DNA from: Bacteroidales bacterium | GTDB lineage: Bacteria > Bacteroidota > Bacteroidia > Bacteroidales > UBA932 | Assembly (NCBI GenBank): GCA_017546125.1 | Contig: JAFYXO010000033.1 | Location: forward strand, 1 to 32,150 | DNA length: 32,150 bases | Direction: 5' to 3' | Part shown: in pieces, positions 24,114 to 31,652 of the stretch | Numbering within the stretch: the stretch's first letter is position 1 | Layout of the letters: each line of letters starts with the position of its first letter | Program-made: the position numbers and the translations under genes | Notes under the pieces: model-generated | What the model saw: only the letters and a program-made list of their open reading frames with translations | What the model was told of the DNA's origin: nothing | Database searches by the model: none

Positions 24114-24635
24114 CTACAATGCCTCCTCTATCATCTTCATAACCTTCTCCATATCACCATCTTCAAATCCTTTGGAAGCATGGATGAGCTTTCCGTCCTT
24201 ACCGAACAGATAGGCACGTGGGATAGTTATGTCCGCGAACTTCGAATAAACCTCGCGTTTAGGATCGGGGTACATCGGGAATGAGAACTTCTTTATCTCA
24301 TTATAATCTTTCAACTGCTCATCTGTATGCTCACGTCCTACTACCACCAGGCGAAAACCTTTCTTGTTCTTGTACACCGGCCACAGCTTCTCCTGTACTG
24401 CCGCCAACTCCTGCTGGCAAGGTCCGCACCATGTGGCGAAAAAGGTCATCAGTACCACCTCCCCTTTCAAATCTGCTGAAGAGAGCTCTCCATGCACATC
24501 TGACTTCAGGACAAATTCGGGCATCGCCTCACCGGCTGCCATCTCTCTCGACTTCTGCTCCTGCCCCATCATCTGAATTGAACCTAGCATTACCATTGCA
24601 CAAAGTGCAATAATGAAAAAAATTGACTTTTTCAT
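24114..24635 (-). CDS. Exported TlpA/ResA-like thioredoxin-fold oxidoreductase
   Basis: A 173-residue periplasmic thiol-disulfide oxidoreductase. Residues 1-25 are a signal peptide (MKKSIFFIIALCAMVMLGSI onward). The redhead motif FFATWCGPC has Cys70 and Cys73, the cis-Pro loop is ADITIPRAYLF (about 137-147), and the AhpC/TSA-type N-terminus AGEAMPEFVLKS precedes it. Such proteins reduce or oxidise disulfides in cytochrome c maturation or stress response; the partner is not evident here. It lies 12 bp downstream of a 70-codon gene on the same strand and is probably cotranscribed with it. Confidence 0.87.
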   Translation of the reverse strand: MKKSIFFIIALCAMVMLGSIQMMGQEQKSREMAAGEAMPEFVLKSDVHGELSSADLKGEVVLMTFFATWCGPCQQELAAVQEKLWPVYKNKKGFRLVVVGREHTDEQLKDYNEIKKFSFPMYPDPKREVYSKFADITIPRAYLFGKDGKLIHASKGFEDGDMEKVMKMIEEAL

Positions 24636-24647
24636 AACTATCTGATT

Positions 24648-24845
24648 TTATATTGTTTCGACATAAAAATTCCCCTTTTCATCGCGGCAGATGGTATCAC
24701 CTTCATTGACATTTACAAACCCATCCGCTGTCATTAGGGAGAGCATCGAGAATCCCATGCAGAAATATGGAGCCAACACCATATCTCCGCAGAATTCCTT
24801 CACCTGCGGGTAATTCAACCCTGTATATAGAATTTTGTTGCGCAT
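24648..24845 (-). CDS. Small uncharacterised protein
   Basis: A 65-residue protein from the ATG at 24845. The frame is open to 24860, but that start would lie inside the promoter box. No signal peptide. It has three Cys (in KEFCGD, PYFCMG and DTICRD) and ends GFVNVNEGDTICRDEKGNFYVETI, a pattern reminiscent of short phage-like proteins with a GDxIxxDxxGxFY end. I cannot assign a function. The -7 box TATATTTG ends four bases before the ATG, so the mRNA is predicted to be leaderless. tlpA-like gene follows by 12 bp. Confidence 0.55.
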   Translation of the reverse strand: MRNKILYTGLNYPQVKEFCGDMVLAPYFCMGFSMLSLMTADGFVNVNEGDTICRDEKGNFYVETI

Positions 24846-24849
24846 TGGA

Positions 24850-24857
24850 CAAATATA
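24850..24857 (-). promoter_or_regulatory. -7 box adjoining the start of the 65-aa gene
   Basis: TATATTTG on the minus strand, then TCCA, then ATG at 24845. It lies 9 bp from the divergent box at 24867-24874. Confidence 0.55.
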
Positions 24858-24866
24858 CAAATTATT

Positions 24867-24874
24867 TATCTTTG
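24867..24874 (+). promoter_or_regulatory. -7 box of the phnA-transglutaminase operon
   Basis: TATCTTTG, 25 bp before the ATG at 24900, with an imperfect -33 ATTG (24844-24847) at a 19 bp spacing. Confidence 0.55.
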
Positions 24875-24899
24875 CATCAATAACATTTATATTGAGATT

Positions 24900-25229
24900 A
24901 TGACAGATAGCCCAAAATGCCCTAAGTGTGGCGGAGAATACACTTATTTCGACGGTTCATTGTATGTTTGCCCCGACTGTACCCACGAGTTCAATATCGG
25001 AGAGGAGAGCGAAGAGGCTGCCGATGTGGCAAGAGACTCTAACGGCGCAGAGCTTTTCGACGGTGACGCAGTAACTGTCATCAAGGATCTTAAGGTGAAG
25101 GGGTCTTCTATGGTAATCAAACGCGGCACCAAAGTGAGAAGCATCCGCCTTACTGAGAATCCGGAAGAGGTGGACTGCAAAATCGAGGGGAGCAGCATCG
25201 TCCTCAAAACCTGCTTCTTGAAGAAATGA
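24900..25229 (+). CDS. PhnA/YjdM-family zinc-ribbon protein
   Basis: A 109-residue cytoplasmic protein matching YjdM (formerly PhnA). The N-terminal zinc ribbon has Cys7, Cys10, Cys24 and Cys27 (CPKC and CPDC), and the C-terminal SH3-like domain has DGDAVTVIKDLKVKGSS, KRGTKVRSIRL and IEGSSIVLKTCFLKK. Despite the old name the family is not shown to be phosphonoacetate hydrolase, and its role is uncertain. The stop overlaps the start of the transglutaminase-lipoprotein gene (ATGA, 25226-25229), which implies translational coupling. Confidence 0.88.
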   Translation: MTDSPKCPKCGGEYTYFDGSLYVCPDCTHEFNIGEESEEAADVARDSNGAELFDGDAVTVIKDLKVKGSSMVIKRGTKVRSIRLTENPEEVDCKIEGSSIVLKTCFLKK

Positions 25230-26653
25230 GAGTAATCCCCATACTCCTGCTTGCTGCTACGCTGGCCCTCTCATGCCAGAGTCAGCAGATATCAGACAAG
25301 TCTATAGACAATGCCATTGCAGAGGGCAATTATACCTCTGCAAGGCAATTGATCAAACATAAGATCGCCACTCAGGATCTCACCCCTGCCCAAAGGTGGA
25401 GTCTGAATGCAAAAATTCAGACTATGGATCGCATTGAGCAGGACTTCACTAAAGACGATACCACAATCATTGCATATATAAAGGAGATAATCCCGGAGGT
25501 GACAAATGAACAGATTGCCTGTTGGGAAGGGACAGGTGCGCTTGAGTGCAAGGTGATAGATGGGAAGAAGAGATATTTCTGGGGAGCAGCCAGAAATCTG
25601 TTCAGGATAGACAAGAGTGCCAAAGAGCGCTGGGATAAGTCTAAAGGGGTAGAGCCAGACGATCTGGATCTGTTCAAAGCTGGACATATCCCACCTGTGG
25701 TGGCTCAGACAAAGGGTGACCAAATAGAGCACCTTTCAAACCCTCAGAAGATGAGGATCACATATACCCTCACCGTCAAACCTAATGAGGTCCCTGAAGG
25801 TGAGACAATCAGAGTCTGGATGCCATACCCTAGGGAGAACAGAAGGTGTTCCAATGTAAGACTCGTCTCCACCTCCAATGAAAATTATATCATCTCCCCC
25901 GATGAATATCCCCACAAGAGCATCTATATGGAGTCTGTGGCGGTAAAAGACAGCGCTACAAAATTCAGCTATCAGCTCGAACTTCAGACATACGACCACT
26001 GGTTCAATATCAACCCCGATGATATAAAACCATACGACACTGAGTCCGGGTTTTACAAAAAATTCACCGCTGAAAGGGAGACTCACCTGATTTTCAACCC
26101 TGAGCTCAGACGCATCACGGACAGCCTTACTGCAGGGGAGTCAAATCCTTATCACAAGGTGGTCAGGATTTTTGACTTCATTTCGGAAAATATCCCCTGG
26201 GCCAGTGCCAGAGAGTATGCCACTATCGGGAATATACCCGAATACGTATTGAAATACAGACACGGCGACTGCGGCCAGGTGGGTCTAACATTTATCACCA
26301 TGGCCCGATATGCAGGTATCCCAGCCAAATGGCAAAGCGGATTTATATTACACCCCGGACAGGGTGGAATGCACGACTGGTCCGAGGTGTATTTCGAAGG
26401 TATCGGGTGGGTACCCGTAGATGCCTCTTTCGGTCTGGTTAAAGACAAAAATGAGAGGATACGCCACTTCTATGTTGGTGGCATTGACAGCCACAGATAC
26501 TACGTCAATGAGGATTTCTCAGGAGATCTTTACCCTGCCAAGATCCACTTACGCAGCGAGACTGTGGATTTCCAGCGCGGCGAAGTGGAGTGGAAAGGTG
26601 AAAACCTCTATTTTGACCGTTGGGGTTACAGGATGAGGGTAGAGTACCTTTAG
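25226..26653 (+). CDS. Transglutaminase-domain lipoprotein
   Basis: A 475-residue probable lipoprotein: lipobox ALSC with Cys17 after a hydrophobic signal. Residues about 25-160 form a helical N-terminal domain with no motif I recognise, 175-260 a beta domain, and 300-415 a transglutaminase-like papain-fold core. The catalytic triad is visible: Cys349 in RHGDCGQVGL, His383 in GGMHDWSEV and Asp399 in WVPVDASFG. Bacterial members usually act as cysteine proteases or peptide amidases rather than cross-linkers. Located in the periplasm or on the outer membrane. Coupled to the upstream phnA-like gene by a 4 bp overlap and sharing TTAG with the convergent PIG-L gene (26650-26653). Confidence 0.87.
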   Translation: MRVIPILLLAATLALSCQSQQISDKSIDNAIAEGNYTSARQLIKHKIATQDLTPAQRWSLNAKIQTMDRIEQDFTKDDTTIIAYIKEIIPEVTNEQIACWEGTGALECKVIDGKKRYFWGAARNLFRIDKSAKERWDKSKGVEPDDLDLFKAGHIPPVVAQTKGDQIEHLSNPQKMRITYTLTVKPNEVPEGETIRVWMPYPRENRRCSNVRLVSTSNENYIISPDEYPHKSIYMESVAVKDSATKFSYQLELQTYDHWFNINPDDIKPYDTESGFYKKFTAERETHLIFNPELRRITDSLTAGESNPYHKVVRIFDFISENIPWASAREYATIGNIPEYVLKYRHGDCGQVGLTFITMARYAGIPAKWQSGFILHPGQGGMHDWSEVYFEGIGWVPVDASFGLVKDKNERIRHFYVGGIDSHRYYVNEDFSGDLYPAKIHLRSETVDFQRGEVEWKGENLYFDRWGYRMRVEYL

Positions 26654-27408
26654 ATGATATCCCCCTTCCCTCTTTTCAAATGGACAAATGCTTCAGCATC
26701 GGCTACCCCTATTTCCCTACCGCGGAATTTGGCCATATTGCCGTGCCAGTCATCAACCCAGCCTTCAGGATCCTGACTTACGTGACAGAATAGGGCCTCT
26801 CTCTTTTTGGCAGCGAAGTCTGAGATATCCACATAATCTGTAGGGTGGAAAGACTGCGACTGCAGACCGGTCATCGCCTCGCCATAATACAACTCAAACG
26901 TATAGCCCAATCTGCGCCATGCATCATAAACAAGGGATGCGCATACTCTATGGTCTGCATGTGAATCGATAGGCCAATGGGTAAAGACGATATCTGGATT
27001 TTCAGCGGCAATAGCCTCCTTCATCTCGGTATAGCGCTCTTTGTTAATCTCCGAACTGCCGTCAATCTGGGTCAGGAACACAGGTTTTACCCCAAGAACC
27101 TTGCAGGCATTTTCTGCCTCCACTCTCCTTATGGCAGCCGCCTCATCGTTGGTCTTGCCTTTGATGCCTGCCTCACCTTTGGTCATATAAATGCTCACCA
27201 CATCCCAGCCTGCAGCCTTCAGAGCAAGCATTGTACCGCCAAAAACAGACTCAGGATCATCGGGATGGGCCCCTACGATAACCGCTTTTTTTCTTTTGGA
27301 TGTATTATTGTCCTTATTCTCCGAACCTTGTGCAAAAGCGGGGATACCCGCTACGGTAGCGCCCAAAAGGGCAGCTCCGGTCTTTTTAATCATCTCGCGT
27401 CTTTTCAT
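26650..27408 (-). CDS. Exported PIG-L family deacetylase
   Basis: A 252-residue zinc-dependent LmbE/PIG-L-type N-deacetylase, acting on N-acetylglucosamine-containing or similar substrates. The zinc motif AHPDD is at 47-51, and HWPIDSHADHR (144-154) supplies the second His. The N-terminus, MKRREMIKKTGAALLGATVAG, has a twin-arginine-like signal (an RR pair followed by a hydrophobic stretch with AFA at the cleavage site), so the folded enzyme may be exported by Tat. The polar NKDNNTSKRKK linker follows. Substrate unknown. It is convergent with the transglutaminase gene. Confidence 0.87.
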   Translation of the reverse strand: MKRREMIKKTGAALLGATVAGIPAFAQGSENKDNNTSKRKKAVIVGAHPDDPESVFGGTMLALKAAGWDVVSIYMTKGEAGIKGKTNDEAAAIRRVEAENACKVLGVKPVFLTQIDGSSEINKERYTEMKEAIAAENPDIVFTHWPIDSHADHRVCASLVYDAWRRLGYTFELYYGEAMTGLQSQSFHPTDYVDISDFAAKKREALFCHVSQDPEGWVDDWHGNMAKFRGREIGVADAEAFVHLKRGKGDII

Positions 27409-27483
27409 ATTTGTAGGGTTTTATTTTGATACAATATTACAAATATTTGAAGGGAAATACAATACGCATCTCAGACAAAATTG

Positions 27484-27491
27484 TACATTTG
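27484..27491 (+). promoter_or_regulatory. -7 box adjoining the start of the DUF454 gene
   Basis: TACATTTG, then CGGG, then ATG at 27496: the same four-base spacing seen at ugd and at the 65-aa gene. Confidence 0.5.
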
Positions 27492-27495
27492 CGGG

Positions 27496-27855
27496 ATGAA
27501 ATGGATTCTGACAATACTGGGTTTGGTGTCATTGGGACTGGGACTGCTCGGCATCGTCCTACCAGTTCTCCCCACCACACCATTCCTTCTACTGGCAGCG
27601 GCCCTCTTCCTCCGAAGCCACAAAGGGCTGTATGACTGGCTTCTGAATCACCCAAAGCTGGGGGCATACATCCAAAACTTTCTCATCAACAAATCTATCC
27701 CACTAAAAATAAAGATAATCTCCGTATCGCTGATATGGATCACACTCCTCAACTGCGCCATCTTCGTGGCACACCATTGGGCACTCAGAGTGCTCTTCAT
27801 CGCCCTGGCCATAGCCATCACTGCTCATATCCTTTCCTACAAGACGATGCGATAA
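27496..27855 (+). CDS. DUF454 (YbaN-like) inner-membrane protein
   Basis: A 119-residue membrane protein. Family signature: GLVSLGLGLLGIVLPVLPTTPFLLLAA near the N-terminus, then SHKGLYDWLLNHPKLGAYI and a second hydrophobic half with two membrane segments. Function of the family is unknown. An alternative in-frame TTG start at 27481 would lie over the promoter box, so I take the ATG at 27496. It stands 48 bp before the D-aminoacylase gene on the same strand, and the two could be cotranscribed. Confidence 0.85.
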   Translation: MKWILTILGLVSLGLGLLGIVLPVLPTTPFLLLAAALFLRSHKGLYDWLLNHPKLGAYIQNFLINKSIPLKIKIISVSLIWITLLNCAIFVAHHWALRVLFIALAIAITAHILSYKTMR

Positions 27856-27903
27856 TTCATGAAAATTAGTTATATTGCACTCTTGAAACTAAGGACTTAA
27901 CAG

Positions 27904-29496
27904 ATGAAACTACTGAAAAACGGCTTGATTTACGACGGAACCGGCTCTGAGGCATACGTCGCAGACATATTGATCGATGGTGAAAAAATAGTGAAAGTGG
28001 AGCAGGGAATCCCTGCAGAGGAGGGATGGGAAGTGACCGACCTGAAGGGTCTGTCAGTATCATCGGGGTTCATCGACGCCCACTCACATAACGACTGGTT
28101 TGCAATTAAAAAAGATACTCTCAAATACTTCGAACCATTCATCCGTCAGGGTATAACCTCATTCATTTCCGGCAACTGCGGCATCTCGGCAGTTGGCTTC
28201 GACAGGGAGTCACCATATGCCGACAAAATGGGAGCAGGACTCTTCGGATTCAGCGGAACCACCGGCATCTACCCTACCACACGAGAATACTTTGATACCG
28301 TAGACGGCAATATGCCTTGTAATCTGGCTCTTCTTGCGGGTCATTGCACCGCCAGGACAAGTGTTGCCGGCTACGAGAACCGTCCATTGACCTCTGACGA
28401 GAGGAAGAGGATGCTTGAGTTACTGGAACAAGCTTTGAAAGAGGGAGCCTGCGGACTCTCCCTGGGGCTAATGTATGAACCCGGAATATACGCAGGGATA
28501 GATGAGCTTAAAGATGTTGCGAAGCTCTGCGAGAAATATGACCGGCCACTCACCGTCCATCCGAGAGCTTGCTCAGCAGTATCCATGACCTATCCCCTCC
28601 TTGGAAGGCCCCATCTGCTTCGTGCACTTGATGAACTGGTGGAGATAGCCCGCGGCACAAAACTTAAGCTGCACTATTCACATGCCATCTTTGTGGGGAG
28701 AAAATCTTTCAAATGCAAAGACGAGCTTCTCCAGATTATCCATAACCTTGAGAAAGAGGGTGTCAAAGTGGGATTTGACATCTACAGTGAAATGCTGGGG
28801 GTATCTGTCATTACCGTGGTTCTCCCCGGCTGGTATCAGGCCCTGACCACCAAACAGAAACGACACTGGTTCAACAAACTGAAGCTCAACATACTGATAG
28901 ATGCCACTATCCTTCTGCTCGGATTCGGATGGGATGACATTCAGATAGCCTACATAGGGCCGGGACATGAACAGTACGAAGGGAAGAGCGTGGCCCAGAT
29001 CGCCAAAGAGATGGGCAAATCCCCTCTTGACGCATACCTGGATCTTTGCGAAATGAGCGACTTCAAAGGGAGGGTAAACATGGGACCTTACAGCACCCCG
29101 GAGATTCTCAGCGAACTCTCGAAGGATGAGCTCTCACTATACATGACCGATGCCTGGGTCGAAGATCATGGAGTTCAGAACCCTGCGATATACGACTGCT
29201 TCCCAAAATTCCTGAAATTATCCCTGCTTGGGAAAGGCGACACCATGCCGAATACCATCAGAAAAATGACAGGTGCCACTGCTGACCGCTTCTCCATCTC
29301 TGAGAGAGGGTATATCAAACCTGGATACTATGCAGACATCACAGTATTCAATGAGACCGCCCTCCGTGATGGCGAATCGGATCAGGAACACTCATTCGGT
29401 ATAGAAAAAGTCTACATCAACGGAACCAAAGTGCTGGATGGAGCCACTCTCGACACCAATGCGTTAAAACACACCGGAAGGGTAATGAAGAATTAA
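27904..29496 (+). CDS. N-acyl-D-amino-acid deacylase family amidohydrolase
   Basis: A 530-residue amidohydrolase-superfamily enzyme that probably releases D-amino acids from N-acylated forms or D-containing dipeptides. Metal ligands fit D-aminoacylase: His60 and His62 in DAHSHND, Cys92 in SGNCG, His219 in TVHPRA, and His257 or His260 in LHYSHA, with a late Asp in YMTDAWVEDHG (about 410-420). The N-terminal small beta domain is IYDGTGSEAYVADILIDGEK, and the C-terminal KPGYYADITVFN closes it. No signal peptide, so it is cytoplasmic. First gene of an apparent operon with a methyltransferase-like protein and CstA (gaps 6 and 15 bp), which suggests a use in peptide or D-amino acid scavenging; that link is inferred. 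Confidence 0.85.
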   Translation: MKLLKNGLIYDGTGSEAYVADILIDGEKIVKVEQGIPAEEGWEVTDLKGLSVSSGFIDAHSHNDWFAIKKDTLKYFEPFIRQGITSFISGNCGISAVGFDRESPYADKMGAGLFGFSGTTGIYPTTREYFDTVDGNMPCNLALLAGHCTARTSVAGYENRPLTSDERKRMLELLEQALKEGACGLSLGLMYEPGIYAGIDELKDVAKLCEKYDRPLTVHPRACSAVSMTYPLLGRPHLLRALDELVEIARGTKLKLHYSHAIFVGRKSFKCKDELLQIIHNLEKEGVKVGFDIYSEMLGVSVITVVLPGWYQALTTKQKRHWFNKLKLNILIDATILLLGFGWDDIQIAYIGPGHEQYEGKSVAQIAKEMGKSPLDAYLDLCEMSDFKGRVNMGPYSTPEILSELSKDELSLYMTDAWVEDHGVQNPAIYDCFPKFLKLSLLGKGDTMPNTIRKMTGATADRFSISERGYIKPGYYADITVFNETALRDGESDQEHSFGIEKVYINGTKVLDGATLDTNALKHTGRVMKN

Positions 29497-29502
29497 AGAG
29501 CA

Positions 29503-30171
29503 ATGTCCGGACTCATCACACAAGCACTGACTAAATTTCTGGGTGGGGTTATCCTAACCGGAGCACTGGTATTTTTACCTGCAGGGAGCCTCGGATTCTG
29601 GCAAGGGTGGCTCTTTATGGGGACCCTCTTTATCCCAATATTTATCGCAGGTGTGGTTATGCTCACCAAGAGTCCGGATCTTCTACGCAAAAGACTTAAT
29701 GCCAAGGAAAAAGAGATGGAGCAAAAAGGTGTGGTAGCATTGAGCGGCATACTCTTTATTGCCACATTTATCGTTGCCGGGCTAAACTGGAGATACCAAT
29801 GGTCGATATTGCCCGAATGGGTAACATGGAGCGCCACAGGGGTATTCCTCTTCTCATATCTCATCTACGCAGAAGTAATGAGGGAGAACGAATTCCTCTC
29901 CCGTATCATCGAGGTGCAAGAGGGGCAGAGAGTCATTGACACGGGACTTTATGGGATTGTGCGCCATCCGATGTACACCGCCACCACCCTACTCTTCCTC
30001 ACCATGCCGCTCATTCTGGGATCACTATACTCCTTTTTCATCATCCTATTGTACCTTCCACTCATCATCATCAGGATACGCCACGAAGAGAAAATCCTGG
30101 AAGCCAACCTTCCAGGCTACACAGAATACAAACAACACACAAAATACCGCCTGATTCCACTGGTGTGGTAG
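29503..30171 (+). CDS. Isoprenylcysteine carboxyl methyltransferase-like membrane protein
   Basis: A 222-residue integral membrane protein with five or so hydrophobic segments. Its C-terminal half shows the ICMT/phospholipid-methyltransferase pattern: GLYGIVRHPMYTATTLLF followed by RIRHEEKILEANLPGYTEYKQ near the C-terminus. These bind SAM and methylate a membrane substrate, which is not known here. The gene lies 6 bp after the D-aminoacylase and 15 bp before cstA. Confidence 0.82.
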   Translation: MSGLITQALTKFLGGVILTGALVFLPAGSLGFWQGWLFMGTLFIPIFIAGVVMLTKSPDLLRKRLNAKEKEMEQKGVVALSGILFIATFIVAGLNWRYQWSILPEWVTWSATGVFLFSYLIYAEVMRENEFLSRIIEVQEGQRVIDTGLYGIVRHPMYTATTLLFLTMPLILGSLYSFFIILLYLPLIIIRIRHEEKILEANLPGYTEYKQHTKYRLIPLVW

Positions 30172-30186
30172 TTATAAATTAAAGAT

Positions 30187-31614
30187 ATGATAACATTTAT
30201 ATTGGCTCTTACTCTCCTTGTATTAGGATATTTCATATACGGAAGATATGTCACAAATGTTTTTTCCCCAGATCCTGACAAGAAGACACCTGCATTGGAG
30301 ATGGCAGATGGTGTAGACTACATTCCAATGCCTACCTGGAAGCTCTTTATGATTCAGTTCCTAAACATTGCTGGCCTCGGACCCATCTTTGGTGCTATTA
30401 TGGGGGCACAATTCGGAACAGCTTCTTACCTGTGGATTGTCTTTGGAACAATATTCGCCGGAGCTGTTCACGACTTCTTTTCCGGGGCAATCTCCTTAAG
30501 AACCCGTGGAGCCAATCTTCCTGAGATCATCGGAATGTATCTCGGGGAGAATACCAAAAAGGCAATGATCGTATTCATCCTGATTCTTATGATTCTGGTA
30601 GGGGCTGTGTTTGTATCCGGTCCAGCTGAACTTCTGGCTGCTATGACTCCCAAGCATCTGAATGCCATTTTTTGGATGGGCGTCATTTTCCTCTATTATT
30701 TGCTGGCTACCTTGCTTCCAATTGATAAAATTATTGGAAAAATATACCCTCTGTTTGCATTTGCACTACTCTTCATGGCATGCGGAATCCTGTTTGTCAT
30801 GTTCGTCAAATGGCCGTCATTGCCGGAGATCTGGAATGGCTTTGGGACAAAATACGACTCCAATCCGATATTCCCGATGATGTTTATCAGTATCGCCTGC
30901 GGAGCTATCAGCGGCTTTCACGCAACCCAATCCCCTATGATGGCGCGTTGTATGAAAAATGAGAAGTATGCCCGTCCTGTATTCTATGGCGCAATGGTGA
31001 CAGAAGGTATCGTTGCTCTCATCTGGGCAGCAGCTGCCACTTGGTTCTACGGTGAATATGGAACAGTCGATGCAGCCACAGGGACTCCATATAGTGGAGC
31101 AATGGTAGCTACAAGAATATCGCATGAATGGCTTGGAACAATAGGTGGTATAGTTGCGATTATGGGAATCGTTGCAGCCCCTATAACAAGTGGCGACACA
31201 GCACTCCGCTCTGCCCGTCTGATTACAGCAGATATGCTGAAAGTGGAACAAAAAAGTATCCGCAAAAGATTGATGATCTGTATCCCTCTGTTTGTCCTGA
31301 CAATGGGTGTCCTGATCTTCAGCCTGACCAACGCAGAGGGATTCAAAATAATTTGGCGCTACTTCGCCTGGTGCAATCAGACACTTGCAGTCTTTACCCT
31401 TTGGGCCATCACAGTATACCTTGTGAACAGGAAGAAGAACTACTTCATAACCCTGATCCCCGCCATACTGATGACAGCTGTGACACTATGCTATATACTG
31501 ATGGCACCCGAAGGCTTCAACATCACCGCCACCATCTCCTACCCCATCACCGCCTGCGCCGCCATAGCCTCAATCATCTGGTTTTACAAATGGAAAAAAC
31601 AGAGGAGTAAGTAG
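30187..31614 (+). CDS. cstA: CstA-type carbon starvation/peptide transporter
   Basis: A 475-residue inner-membrane transporter of the CstA/YjiY family, associated in other bacteria with peptide or pyruvate uptake on starvation. Recognisable segments are FLNIAGLGPIFGAIMGAQFG (about 58-77), HDFFSGAISLRTRG and SIACGAISGFHATQSPM. It is shorter than the long enteric CstA proteins (about 700 aa), lacking their C-terminal extension, but fits the short Bacteroidota form. Last gene of the D-aminoacylase operon. Confidence 0.88.
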   Translation: MITFILALTLLVLGYFIYGRYVTNVFSPDPDKKTPALEMADGVDYIPMPTWKLFMIQFLNIAGLGPIFGAIMGAQFGTASYLWIVFGTIFAGAVHDFFSGAISLRTRGANLPEIIGMYLGENTKKAMIVFILILMILVGAVFVSGPAELLAAMTPKHLNAIFWMGVIFLYYLLATLLPIDKIIGKIYPLFAFALLFMACGILFVMFVKWPSLPEIWNGFGTKYDSNPIFPMMFISIACGAISGFHATQSPMMARCMKNEKYARPVFYGAMVTEGIVALIWAAAATWFYGEYGTVDAATGTPYSGAMVATRISHEWLGTIGGIVAIMGIVAAPITSGDTALRSARLITADMLKVEQKSIRKRLMICIPLFVLTMGVLIFSLTNAEGFKIIWRYFAWCNQTLAVFTLWAITVYLVNRKKNYFITLIPAILMTAVTLCYILMAPEGFNITATISYPITACAAIASIIWFYKWKKQRSK

Positions 31615-31652
31615 TAATGTATTTGAATTAATTTAAGCTATATATTTCATTT

